DNA from: Planctomycetota bacterium
GTDB taxonomy: Bacteria; Planctomycetota; UBA8742; UBA2392
Direction: 5' to 3'
Length of the DNA: 64,000 nucleotides
Assembly: GCA_027493625.1 (NCBI GenBank)
Contig: JAOSKM010000001.1
Span: 2,256,657-2,320,656, forward strand
Part shown: piece by piece, positions 22,604 to 31,610 of the stretch
How the letters are laid out: each line of letters opens with the position of its first letter
How positions within the stretch are numbered: the stretch's first letter is position 1
Notes under the pieces: model-generated
What the model saw: only the letters and a program-made list of their open reading frames with translations
What the model was told of the DNA's origin: nothing
Databases searched by the model: none
Made by a program: the position numbers and the translations under genes

Positions 22604-24154
22604 CTACTTGAACTTGATGTCCCAGTCGTCGAGCTCGTAGACGGTCATGATACCGCTGAACTTGACGTACACGGCCACCAGCCACTTGTTCCTGGTAGTG
22701 GTGCCGGCCTTGTCCCACCACTCGGTAAGGCTGGGCACGCTGTCGGGCACCTTGAGGTGCGAGATGTCCTGCTTGCCGACCTTGGGCTTGTCGTTGCCCG
22801 AAGCGGAATCTCCCTCTTCGTCCTTGCCCAGGGCGCGCTTGAGGATGTCCTTGATGTCGTCGGGGCTGATGCCGTCGGGCAGCGGAATCCCCTCGCCTTC
22901 CTTCTTGGCCTGGAAGCTGTAACCGTCGGCGGGATCGTCGAAGCCGTCGTCATCGTTACCGCCGGGCGGACGGCGTCTGTCGCGCGGGTTGGGGGTCGGG
23001 TTGGTGCCCGAATCGCTCTGGGGCTTCTTGCCGGCGATCGGCAGGTGTCCTCCGACGATCTGGTAGAAACCGTCTTCACCGAAGCCGGTCTTCTTCATGG
23101 ACAACTTCACCAGCTTCGCGGTCTGCAGGTCGAAGCGCTGGCTGAAGCGCGCCTTGATGTCGTTGGGGTCCGTGCCGCCCACGATCTGCATGATGCGCTG
23201 CTGGATCGCGATGTCCATCTGGCGGCGCGCCCAGTTCAGGGCCTCGGTAACGGTGACGTCCTTGTTTTCCTTGTCACGCAGGTAGTCGCGCGCGGCCGGC
23301 TTCATCTGCTTGTACCACTCGTCGATCACGAACCTGGTGAACTGCAGGTCCAACTCGCTGTAGGTGTCGTCGACCTTGGCCAGCACCGGGCCGGTGGGCT
23401 TGTAGGTGTTCTTGGCCTCGTCCAGGATGTTGAGCGCGCCCTGAAACACCTTCTTCTTGGCCTGCTTGCGGGCTTCGACCAGCAGCTCCAGCACGGCCGC
23501 CTGCCGGATCAACTCATCGAGCTGGGTGTCGTACTCGGTGAGGCGCGCCTGCAGCTTGCTGTCGGGGCCGCTGGCGAGCGCGAGGGTGACGTAGTCCTTG
23601 GCCTCCTGGTAGAGGGCCAGCTTGTCGGCGATGCGCGCGAGCTCGTAGTACTGGCGTGCGGTCTCCAGGGGCTCGCGGTCGGTCTCGGCGAGCTTGAGCA
23701 CCTGCTGTTCGGACATCATCACGGCGGCGTCGATCATGATGTCGGCGACGAAGCCATCCTCGATCACGTCGTCTTCGCCGATGACCTTGCCGTTAGGCAA
23801 ATCAGCGTTCTTGACGCGGAATCCGTTGGCGACGCGGGTGATCTCGCCCTCGTAGACCGTGCCGTCGATCAGCTCAAGGCGCGCACCGGGCACGGTGACC
23901 TCGAGGTTCAGGCCCTCGTCCGGGTCCTGCTGGTTGGTGAGGCGCTTCTTCAGGCCCTCGTCAACCTGGTTCCAGCGCAGGAACACCTGCCCGCCCGATT
24001 CCGTCAGCTTGAAGACGAAGCCGTCGTCCTTCACCTCAACGACGTCGCCCTGAAGGAAGCGACCGTCGGCCAGGCGGATCTGCTCGGCGCTGATGAAGCT
24101 GGTGCTGAACAGCACACCGAGAATGAGGACGGGAATCCATCTGAGAAAGCGCAT
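22604..24154 (-). CDS. Secreted protein of unknown function with SH3/Sm-like N-terminus
   Basis: A 516-residue exported protein with a signal peptide (residues 1-23, cut near SFISA). Residues ~24-110 contain two copies of an IRLADGRFLQGDVVEV / LELIDGTVYEGEIT pattern, a small beta-barrel motif common in planctomycete secreted proteins. The middle (130-330) is helical. A Pro/Asp-rich low-complexity linker (PNPRDRRRPPGGNDDDGFDD) comes before a C-terminal domain ending WDIKFK. No enzyme motif is seen. It stands alone, and the 292-base spacer upstream holds its likely promoter but no recognised element. Confidence 0.8.
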   Translation of the reverse strand: MRFLRWIPVLILGVLFSTSFISAEQIRLADGRFLQGDVVEVKDDGFVFKLTESGGQVFLRWNQVDEGLKKRLTNQQDPDEGLNLEVTVPGARLELIDGTVYEGEITRVANGFRVKNADLPNGKVIGEDDVIEDGFVADIMIDAAVMMSEQQVLKLAETDREPLETARQYYELARIADKLALYQEAKDYVTLALASGPDSKLQARLTEYDTQLDELIRQAAVLELLVEARKQAKKKVFQGALNILDEAKNTYKPTGPVLAKVDDTYSELDLQFTRFVIDEWYKQMKPAARDYLRDKENKDVTVTEALNWARRQMDIAIQQRIMQIVGGTDPNDIKARFSQRFDLQTAKLVKLSMKKTGFGEDGFYQIVGGHLPIAGKKPQSDSGTNPTPNPRDRRRPPGGNDDDGFDDPADGYSFQAKKEGEGIPLPDGISPDDIKDILKRALGKDEEGDSASGNDKPKVGKQDISHLKVPDSVPSLTEWWDKAGTTTRNKWLVAVYVKFSGIMTVYELDDWDIKFK

Positions 24155-24446
24155 GGGAACTCCTGGACATTGGGCTGACAGATTTAACCAAGGTAAAGGT
24201 TAGAGGTGCTGCGCAAAATCGCAAAGGGCCAAGGTCGGAAAGGCTTGGAAATTGGCGAAGGGACGCCGGCCGTTTCGCAGATTTTTTCGCCGGCGGGGCG
24301 ACAGCGGGGATGACAACCGACCAACCGGTCGTTTAATTAGCGGTGCCACTGGTGTCGGATGCCCGCCCGCCTTTTACCGATCCCCGTGGCGCCTAATTCG
24401 CCAGCCGTAAGGTCTGGCTCTGCAACAAGATGCACAACCGGGCCAG

Positions 24447-25446
24447 CTACGACGCCGCGGATTCGTCCGCGGCGTCTGTAGTTTCGGGCAGGTTCGTCAC
24501 GATTTTCCGATGCAGCAGTTTTGACCAGCGCAGGCCGCCCAGGGCGTCCGTGGTCTCCGGCGGCTCCGCCTGTTCGCGCAGGAAAGCGTTCATCTTCGCG
24601 TCCAGCATCTCGATGGTGTGCACCACCAGCGCCTCGGGCGTCATGGGTGGCTTGGGGCTGCCCCATTCCTGCAGGCCGTGGTGGCTCAGGATGATGTGTT
24701 TCAGCAGCACGCCTTTGCGGTGTGAAACTTCCGGCAGGGCCTGCAGCTTGCGGTCCAGCAGGTTGATGCCGATGGTGATGTGTCCCAGCAGTTCGCCTTC
24801 CAGCGAGTAGCTGGGCGCTTCTTCCCCCACCAGCTCGATCACCTTGCCGCTGTCGTGCAGAAACAGGCCCAGCAGCACCATGGAGCGATCCAGCCATGGG
24901 TAGTGCTCGCACATGCGCTCGCCCAGCCGCATCACCGAGTGCACGTGTTCAAGCAACCCGAAGCGATAGGGGGTGGTGCATCTTCTGCGCCGCGGGGCCG
25001 ATCTCGAAGCGGGCCATGAACTGCTCGTCGGCCAGGTAGGCCTCGGCCAACAGGCGCAGGTCTTCATCGGGCAGGCCGGTCAGCATGGCGCGCACTTGGC
25101 TCAACAATTCGGCGGGGTCGAACGAGACGGTCTGCTCGAAGGCGTTGCGGTCGATGTCTTCCTCGGCGGGGGCGCGCATGGCGCCGATGATGATCTGGGG
25201 CGTGTTGCGGTAGAGCTCGACTTCGCCCTGGATCTCGACGTAGCCGCCGACCTTGGCCAGGGCGGTTTCTTCGTCGCTGCAGTCCCAACGCTTGGCGTTG
25301 ATGCTGCCGGTGTTGTCCTTCAGGGTCAGCGCCAGGTAGGGCTTGCCGTTGCGGGTGGTGAGGCGCCGCGCGTCCTGCACCAGGTAGATGGCATGCACCA
25401 CGCCCGGCTCAAGGTCGATGATGTAGGCGTGCCCGTCTTCAAGCAT
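24447..25446 (-). CDS. YhaM-like OB-fold/HD-domain 3'-5' exoribonuclease, one apparent frameshift
   Basis: The N-terminal part has an OB-fold nucleic-acid-binding pattern (LTLKDNTGSINAKRWD...VGGYVEIQGEVELYRNTPQIII). The C-terminal part, in the next frame, is an HD phosphohydrolase with HHPYRFGLLEHVHSV, LFLHDSGK (the HD pair) and LSHHGLQEWGSP. The break sits in CACCACCCCCTATCGC (about 24965). Dropping one C joins the halves and gives 332 residues. This order matches the YhaM/Cbf1 family that trims RNA from the 3' end. The last codons include a perfect GACGCCGCGGA hairpin (24451-24476), which may double as a terminator. Confidence 0.88.
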
Positions 25447-25451
25447 GCGGT

Positions 25452-25717
25452 CAGGTTACAGAGATCAGGTTTCAGGTTACAGGGTTTCGTGCCGGGGAGG
25501 GGGCAGGTTGCGCCGCTTGCAGCCAGTACACCGGAAGATCAGGGGCAACGAACAGCGAATTACCAATAACCAATTTTCAATTACCAATGGCGCCGGCATG
25601 CACGCCAATCCCAATTGAACATTGGTAATTGGTAATTGGCTGTTCTCACCGACTCCGGCTGCGGTCTGGCGCGTGCCACTTGAAACCTGTCCCCTGAAAC
25701 CTGAAACCTGTAACCTG
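25452..25717. repeat. Nested double word hairpin in a divergent promoter region
   Basis: The outer arms are built from CAGGTTACAG/CAGGTTTCAGG words (25452-25490) and their complement CCTGAAACCTG/CTGTAACCTG (25672-25717). Inside is a second hairpin of TTACCAATAACCAATT words (about 25550-25590) and its complement TTGGTAATTGGTAATTGG (about 25612-25645). It fills almost the whole spacer between two divergent genes. Confidence 0.85.
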
Positions 25718-25725
25718 CCTCCCCC

Positions 25726-28665
25726 ATGGCCGACCAGAACACAATCGACCGCGCGATGTCCGGCCTTGGCAGCACCATGGTGCGCGCCGGCCAGGTGCTG
25801 AAACGTGCGCGGCAGGACTTCGGCCACGCCCACGAGCCGCGCCAGAAGCTGGTCACCACCCTGCTGGCCTGCCTTTCGGCCCTGGTGGCAATCTCGCTGC
25901 TGATGCTGAACTGGGGCGAAGCCGCGCCGCTGGATTACGTCGAGTTGCCCACCCGCAACCTGCGCGTGAACTGGTTCGAAACCAACGCCGAGCGCGACTC
26001 CGACATCCTGATCATCACCATCGACGAGGCCGCACTGGCCTACGGCGACTCGCCCACCAACGACACGGGAAACGAGCGTTTCGCCTGGCCCTGGCCGCGC
26101 CACGTGCACAGCAAGATCATCCGCTACTGCCGCGAGGGCGGCGCGCGGGCCGTGGTGTTCGACCTCACGTTCAAAGAGTCCGGCCCCAACACCAACCAGC
26201 CCATGCTGCAGCGCGTCATCAACGGCAAGCTCACCCGGGTCTGGACGCTGGACAAGGCCAGCGACGACCTGTTCGCCCTTGAGGCCACGGCCCGCGACGA
26301 CGTCGCGCTGGCCCTGGTACTGGGCGGCACCGCGCGCGAGGCCGACGTGCGCGACGAGCTGCTGCACCGCTACGCCGGCGAAATCGAGGGCCCGGAGGCC
26401 GACGCCGTCCGCGCCAATGTCGCCGCGCGCTATGCGCCGTTCCGCAGTTCCGACGCGCCGATCGCGCCGCTGCTGGACGGCTGGCCCAGCCTGGTGGCGG
26501 AGGGCCGCACGGGCGACGAGAAGGCGGCGCAGAAGCTCGCCTCGTTCCGGAAAAAGGTGAACACCGACCCCTGGATGCTCGAGACTTCCCAGTACCGCTC
26601 GATCCTGCCCATCACAGAGCCCGAGCAGCAGCAGGGCGTCGGCGGCGTCGGCCTGGTGATGGGGTTCAAGGACATCGACGGAGTCACCCGGCGCTTTGAC
26701 GTGGTGGGCGAATACGACGGCAAGCTGTACCGCTGCCTGCCCCTCGAGATCTGGCGCCTCTACGTGCTGTCCTTCGCGCGCGAGGCCCAGGCAGACGCGG
26801 CCGCACGTGACGGCTTCGCGCGCCGCTTCCCGGGTCTTGAGGTCAACGACGACGGCCTTGTCTGCGACGGCCGCGGCTACAAGCTCGAGAACAAGCTGCG
26901 CGACGTGCCCGTGCGCTTTGAAGGCGGCGAGGCGCACTACCTGGGGCGCAGCATGCCGGTTGACGCGCAGGGGCGTGTGCAGTTGCGCTACCACAACTTC
27001 CTGCCGATCGAGCAAAACGCCGACTGGCCCTTCCTCACGGAAGAGCAGCGCGCCGGCGTGCGTGAACGCAACCCGGACGGCACGGTGTTCGCGATCTACC
27101 CGCAGATTTCGGCCGCGAACATCCTGATGGACTGGGATGCCCTGAACGAAAACCGCTTCAAGGTCTCTGAGACCGAGCGCCTGGGAAATCTGATCCATGA
27201 GCTGGAAGCCGAACTGGCAGCCGCAGGCGAAGACGAGCGCGAAGAGCTGCAGACCCGCCTGGCCGCCGCAAAGACCAGCCTGTCGGCCGTGGAAGCCCAG
27301 ACCGTGAAAAAGCTCGGCCTGGCGCCGCCCGCCCAGATGGTGAAAGACAAGGTGGTGATCATCTCCAGTACGGCCTCAGTGCTTATCGACCGGCACGAGA
27401 TTCCGCTGGGCAACAACGCGCCGGGCACCTGGGTGCTGGCGACGTATTTTGACAACCTGAAGAACAACGACTTCATGGGCGAGACGCCGGCCTGGCTGAA
27501 CTGGCTGCTCACGCTGCTGGTCACGCTGCTCACGGTGCTGGCGGTGATGTACGCCGGGCGCCTGCGCAACGGGCTGGTGCTGACGGCCCTGCTGGGCGTG
27601 CTGATCGTGGTTGCCTGCTGGGCGCTGTTCACGCAGCAGCTGTGGTTCCCGCTGGTGGCGCCGCTGGCGGGGATCGCGCTGGGCTTCGGCAACGGGGCAC
27701 TGGCCAAGGCGCTGACCGAGGGCCACCAGCGCAGGCAGCGTGAATCATTCGCACGCCAGTACATGGGCAAGGAACTGGTGGATTACGTGATCAACAACCC
27801 GGGCAGCCTGAAGCTGGGCGGCGAAAACCGGCCGATGACCATGTACTTCAGCGACGTAGCGGGCTTTACCACGGTGACGGAGACGCTGGGCCCCAACAAC
27901 CCCGAGCGCCTGGTGGAGCTGCTGAATATCTACTTGGAGCGCATGACGGACCTGATGCTCAGCACCGGCGGCGTGATCGACAAGTACATCGGCGACGCGA
28001 TCATGTGCTTCTGGGGGGCACCCATGCCCCAGGAAGACCACGCGGCGCGCGCCTGCAAAGGCGCGCTGCTGTGCCGCTCCGAGCTGCAGCGCATGCAGCC
28101 CCTGTTCGCCGATGCCGTGCGGGGCGTGGCGCCGCAGTTGATCAAGCCCGACGGCAGCGTGCTGTACGCGCGGGCGGGCATCAACAGCGGCATCGTGACG
28201 GTCGGCAACATGGGCAGCAGCAAGCGTTTTGCCTACACGGTGATGGGCGACGCCGTGAACCTGGCCTCGCGCCTGGAGCCCCAGTGCAAGGAGTACGGCA
28301 CGGACATCCTGATCGGCGAAAAGACCGAAGAGCTGATCCGCGGCGAATTCACCCTGCGGCGCATCGACCTGATCGTGGTGAAGGGCAAGACCCAGCCGGT
28401 GCAGGTGTTTGAATTGATCGGCGAAAAAGACCCGCCCGACTTCGTGCGCGACCTGCTGAAGCACTTTGAGCAGGGCATCGACCTGTTCCGCGACCGCCAG
28501 TTCGAAGCGGCGCTGCAGGCCTTCAAGCACGCCGCGCACCACGAGACGAACCAGGAAGAAGACGAGTTGAATCCCAGCCGCCTCTATATAGAGCGCTGCG
28601 AGAGCTACCTCCGCAACCCGCCGCCGCCCGAATGGAACGGCGTGGTCGTGAAGACCTCGAAATGA
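25726..28665 (+). CDS. CHASE2-domain class III adenylate cyclase
   Basis: The 979-residue protein has a membrane helix at ~41-60, then an extracytoplasmic CHASE2 sensor (DYVELPTRNLRVNWFE... IDEAALAYGDSP, through ~residue 580). Three helices follow (about 588-655), then a cytoplasmic class III cyclase domain (~695-890). The metal aspartates are in YFSDVAGFT (~707) and YIGDAIMCFWG. The substrate-side lysine is in VVKGKTQ, and GDAVNLASRLE is intact, so it should make cAMP. A short TPR-like tail ends the protein. It is divergent from the YhaM-like gene across a nested hairpin. No cAMP receptor gene is in the window. Confidence 0.95.
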   Translation: MADQNTIDRAMSGLGSTMVRAGQVLKRARQDFGHAHEPRQKLVTTLLACLSALVAISLLMLNWGEAAPLDYVELPTRNLRVNWFETNAERDSDILIITIDEAALAYGDSPTNDTGNERFAWPWPRHVHSKIIRYCREGGARAVVFDLTFKESGPNTNQPMLQRVINGKLTRVWTLDKASDDLFALEATARDDVALALVLGGTAREADVRDELLHRYAGEIEGPEADAVRANVAARYAPFRSSDAPIAPLLDGWPSLVAEGRTGDEKAAQKLASFRKKVNTDPWMLETSQYRSILPITEPEQQQGVGGVGLVMGFKDIDGVTRRFDVVGEYDGKLYRCLPLEIWRLYVLSFAREAQADAAARDGFARRFPGLEVNDDGLVCDGRGYKLENKLRDVPVRFEGGEAHYLGRSMPVDAQGRVQLRYHNFLPIEQNADWPFLTEEQRAGVRERNPDGTVFAIYPQISAANILMDWDALNENRFKVSETERLGNLIHELEAELAAAGEDEREELQTRLAAAKTSLSAVEAQTVKKLGLAPPAQMVKDKVVIISSTASVLIDRHEIPLGNNAPGTWVLATYFDNLKNNDFMGETPAWLNWLLTLLVTLLTVLAVMYAGRLRNGLVLTALLGVLIVVACWALFTQQLWFPLVAPLAGIALGFGNGALAKALTEGHQRRQRESFARQYMGKELVDYVINNPGSLKLGGENRPMTMYFSDVAGFTTVTETLGPNNPERLVELLNIYLERMTDLMLSTGGVIDKYIGDAIMCFWGAPMPQEDHAARACKGALLCRSELQRMQPLFADAVRGVAPQLIKPDGSVLYARAGINSGIVTVGNMGSSKRFAYTVMGDAVNLASRLEPQCKEYGTDILIGEKTEELIRGEFTLRRIDLIVVKGKTQPVQVFELIGEKDPPDFVRDLLKHFEQGIDLFRDRQFEAALQAFKHAAHHETNQEEDELNPSRLYIERCESYLRNPPPPEWNGVVVKTSK

Positions 28666-28666
28666 A

Positions 28667-28797
28667 GCCAAAGCCCGGGATGCCCCCGTCCGACGTAGCC
28701 TTGGCGAAGTTGGAAATCCGGGGCGATTCGACAGAAACGCGCCTGTCCAGCGTAGCCCGCCCGGTGTTTGCACCCCGGGCTTTGGTTATCCCACAAA
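28667..28797. repeat. AAGCCCGGG...CCCGGGCTTTGG element, copy A
   Basis: Begins AAGCCCGGGATGC, contains CGACGTAGCCTTGGCGAAGT-TGGAAATC, and ends TGTTTGCACCCCGGGCTTTG-G. The same central block occurs at 55452-55575, and the ends recur at 38270-38352. It lies after the cyclase stop. No T-run, no ORF. Confidence 0.85.
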
Positions 28798-28864
28798 GCG
28801 TCTGTTCCGGCACGCGCGGTTTCGTATCCTGCGGCCACTTCGGGAACAAACGGGAGACAACCTT

Positions 28865-29426
28865 ATGGAATGGCGGAAGAAATTCCCCTGGCGCCGGCTG
28901 CTGGCACTGTTGCTGGTAGCACTGGCGCTGACCTTCGCCTCGACCTTCGTGCAAGGCGAGACTATGTACGTAAAGGTGAACAGCAGCAGCCCTGACGCCG
29001 TGATCCAGAGCAGCACGGACGAATGGGACGCGGAGTTGGTGGGTAAGCTGATCCAGAACCAGCCGGTTGAAATGCTCGACAAGACGGACGGCGAGTACGT
29101 GATGATCCGCGCCACTGTCGAGGGCAAGGAAGTCGAGGGCTGGGTCAAGAAGATCATCCTGCAGAAGAAGCCGCTCGAGAACCAGCCGCGCGTCAGCGAG
29201 TCCGGCGCGGTGGACACTGCTTCTTTCGCTGGCAACGGCTACAACGAAGCCGTCGAGAACGACATGAAGAAAAAACAGCGATGAGATGCAGAAAGCGCTG
29301 GCCCAGGTGGATCAGTTCGAGGCCGGGCGTAACCGTGTGTTCGGCGGCGACCCCAAAGAGCCTGACCCCGCCGCGCAGCGCACGCAGGTCAAGAAATTCG
29401 CCAAAGACGGCAAGCTGATCCAGTAA
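28865..29426 (+). CDS. Membrane-anchored SH3-like protein, one apparent frameshift
   Basis: An N-terminal hydrophobic anchor (residues 10-28, LLALLLVALALTFASTF) precedes a bacterial SH3-like domain (MYVKVNSSSPDAVIQSS... GEYVMIRATVEGKEVEGWVKKIIL). The frame stops early after KKKQR, because AAGAAAAAACAGCG appears to hold one A too many (about 29270). In the corrected frame it goes on for about 50 residues (EMQKALAQVDQFEAGRNRVF... DGKLIQ) to the TAA at 29424. The M48 peptidase gene starts 12 bases later, so they are cotranscribed. SH3-like domains in exported proteins often bind cell-wall peptides; that role is inferred. Confidence 0.82.
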
Positions 29427-29437
29427 GGAGCCCGAAC

Positions 29438-30391
29438 ATGAAAATCAAAGTGCGCAAACCGCGTTTCATGAGCGTGCTGCTGGTGGCCTGCCTGGCCGGT
29501 TGCAGCCTGCTCAACAAGGTGGCCGAGTCTGTAAACGCGCTCGAAGAAATGAAGGTCGTCGACAACCTTGAGCCAAGCGAGCAGTACTACCTCGGCCGCG
29601 GAGTCTCGGCCGTGATCGTCGACAGATACAAGCCGATCGAGATCAAGGACCAGCGCAGCGAACGGCAGATCCAGTACCTGAACGAGATGTCCGGCTTCAT
29701 CGAGATCGCCGCAAAGGACGTAACCCGCAGCGCCCGCAAGCTGGGCGACTACACCGACCGGAGCTTTGACGAGCAAGAGCGCGTCTACAACCTCGCGCTA
29801 TACAAGGGCATCCAGGTCGGCGTACTGGACAGCGACGAGGTCGCCGCCTATGCCACCCCCGGCGGCTTCCTGTGGATCTCCCGCGGGCTGATCAACATGT
29901 GCAACAATGAGGACGAGCTCGCTGCCGTGGTGGCCCACGAGACGGCGCACATCATCCTTGACCACGGCATGGCCAACTACCGGCGCGCGCACAAGCAGTC
30001 GATCATTACATCGACCCTCTCCGAGACATGGTTCTCGGGCAGCGGCGTGGGCGCAAACTTCGGACGCCTGTGCGTGACCTTGAGCGAGGATCTGTTCAAC
30101 GGCTACAACCCGGGCCAGGAGTTTGAGGCCGACAACTGGGGCACCCGTGCACTGGCTGCTTCCGGCTATGCGCCGGACGCCATGGTCGCGATGCTGAAGC
30201 GCATCGAGCAGCATGAGAAAGACCACAAGGTTGACCCTGAAGCTTACTTGGCGCACCACCCGCCCATCGGTGAGCGCATCAAGGCCGTTCAGGACTTGAT
30301 CAAGCAAGAGAACCTGAAGGGGAACACCGGCACCATGACGCCGGACGCCATCCAGGCCCGCAACAAGCGGTTTGAGGCGGCGTTCAAGTAG
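29438..30391 (+). CDS. M48 family metallopeptidase, lipoprotein
   Basis: The 317-residue protein has a lipoprotein signal with lipobox LAGC (Cys22), so it is probably membrane-tethered outside the cytoplasm. The zinc motif HETAHIILDHG lies around residues 168-178, with the downstream Glu ligand in GQEFEADNWGTRALAASGY. PGGFLWISRGL just before the zinc motif is typical of BepA/YfgC-type M48 peptidases, which act in outer-membrane protein quality control. An extended helical segment comes before the domain. It lies between two SH3-like envelope proteins, which suggests a shared periplasmic role. Confidence 0.93.
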   Translation: MKIKVRKPRFMSVLLVACLAGCSLLNKVAESVNALEEMKVVDNLEPSEQYYLGRGVSAVIVDRYKPIEIKDQRSERQIQYLNEMSGFIEIAAKDVTRSARKLGDYTDRSFDEQERVYNLALYKGIQVGVLDSDEVAAYATPGGFLWISRGLINMCNNEDELAAVVAHETAHIILDHGMANYRRAHKQSIITSTLSETWFSGSGVGANFGRLCVTLSEDLFNGYNPGQEFEADNWGTRALAASGYAPDAMVAMLKRIEQHEKDHKVDPEAYLAHHPPIGERIKAVQDLIKQENLKGNTGTMTPDAIQARNKRFEAAFK

Positions 30392-30408
30392 GGCGTAAGA
30401 CCCGTACC

Positions 30409-30441
30409 GAAGGAGGCGCCCTGCGCGCCTCCTTCTTTTTT
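30409..30441 (+). terminator. Intrinsic terminator of the SH3-M48 operon
   Basis: A perfect 11-bp stem GAAGGAGGCGC / GCGCCTCCTTC with loop CCTGC is followed by TTTTTT. It lies 18 bases after the M48 stop. Confidence 0.88.
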
Positions 30442-30501
30442 GCCTTGGCCGTGTTCGCGGGATATGCTCCTGCTCGCTCACTGCCCTTGCTTTTGCCGCC
30501 C

Positions 30502-31107
30502 ATGGCGCGACTTTCCCTGTTTGGTGCGATTTGCCTTGCCGCGCTGCTTTCGGCCTGCGCCTCCGCGCCGTCATCAACCGCGCAGACGCTTCAGACCACC
30601 GGCACGTCGCCCTACCGCCACTACTGGCGCGAAGGCGACCCGGTGTTCGTGCGCGTGCAGGCCAGCTCGGCCGACGCCTTGCTGCTCGCCGAGCCGGACC
30701 CCTGGGCCGAGCCCCTGGCGCTGCTGGAGTACGGCCAGCCGCTCACGGTGCTGGATGAAAGCCACGGCAACTACATCAGTGTGCGCACCCGGGGCTTGGG
30801 CGTTGAAATCGAGGGTTGGGTGATGCGCGGCACCGTGGGCATCCGCGCGCCCCTGCTGAGTGAACTTGAGCAACACGAGCTGGAGCGCACCGGTTTCGAG
30901 AGCGCACCGGACGCTACCGCGCCGTCCGTTGAAGGCCGGCCAACCGAGGACGGTAGCGACGACCTGGCCCGCGGCCTCGCCCGCCTCGACGAGCACGAGG
31001 CCGACCTGAACCGCCTGCGTGGCGGCGACGCACTCAACCCGGACCCCGCCATTACACGTGCACGCTTCCGCGCCTTCGGCGAACAAGGAGGCCTGCTCGG
31101 CGACTGA
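30502..31107 (+). CDS. SH3-like lipoprotein of unknown function
   Basis: I chose the ATG at 30502, because it gives a clean lipoprotein signal (MARLSLFGAICLAALLSACA, lipobox LSAC, Cys19). The upstream in-frame GTG at 30445 lies just after the terminator. Residues ~40-110 hold an SH3-like domain (WREGDPVFVRVQASSADALL...GNYISVRTRGLGVEIEGWVM). It has the same strand order as the domain in the gene at 28865, so the two look like paralogues around the M48 peptidase. The C-terminal third is Glu/Asp/Arg-rich and probably helical. Confidence 0.83.
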   Translation: MARLSLFGAICLAALLSACASAPSSTAQTLQTTGTSPYRHYWREGDPVFVRVQASSADALLLAEPDPWAEPLALLEYGQPLTVLDESHGNYISVRTRGLGVEIEGWVMRGTVGIRAPLLSELEQHELERTGFESAPDATAPSVEGRPTEDGSDDLARGLARLDEHEADLNRLRGGDALNPDPAITRARFRAFGEQGGLLGD

Positions 31108-31160
31108 CTCGTACCGTAGCGGGGTGTTTTCTTCCGGTTCGCCGAACTTCCTGCGGTCTC

Positions 31161-31507
31161 ACGCGAAGATCGCGAAGTTCGCAAAGAACTGCGGGGCGGC
31201 GGAAACGTGCTCTGCATCCTCCGCGCTCTCTGAAGAGTGCCGCAGTCGCCGTGCTTTGCGGCCCTTCGCGCTTCTTCGCGGTTGCCGGTCGTTTCTAACT
31301 GCGAACTGCTGACAGGCCACGAAACCACCAAAGCACAAAACAACTGCGCACGAAAACTGCGGGCAGTTTTTTGTGGAAGTGCCTTTGGTTCATTCGCTGC
31401 CTGTTCCAGCGACGAACGTGGAGGGCGCAAAGAACCGCGAAAGATGCTCTGTGTTCTCCGCGCTCTCTGCGCGATGCCGCAGTTGCCTTGCTTCGCGATC
31501 TTCGCGT
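31161..31507. repeat. Large nested word inverted repeat filling a gene-free spacer
   Basis: The 503-base spacer 31108-31610 holds no gene. Its ends are a perfect 17-bp inverted pair, ACGCGAAGATCGCGAAG (31161-31177) and its complement (31491-31507). Inside, GCGAAG/TTCGCGG words, AACTGCGG, and a GGCCACGAAACCACCAAAGC segment (about 31315) recur. The last one also appears in the hairpin at 50024-50296. Confidence 0.8.
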
Positions 31508-31610
31508 CAAGCCGTTCGGGCGCCTGAAACCAAGGGAACTTCAAGTGATTGACTCATCCCTTGTGCGCCCCGCCGCGCTTGCCCTATCCTTGTAGCCGAG
31601 GAGCCCCTTC

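Noticed and set aside
25477..27198. 573-codon minus-strand open frame opposite the cyclase
   Set aside because: Antisense of the CHASE2 region, no recognisable domain.
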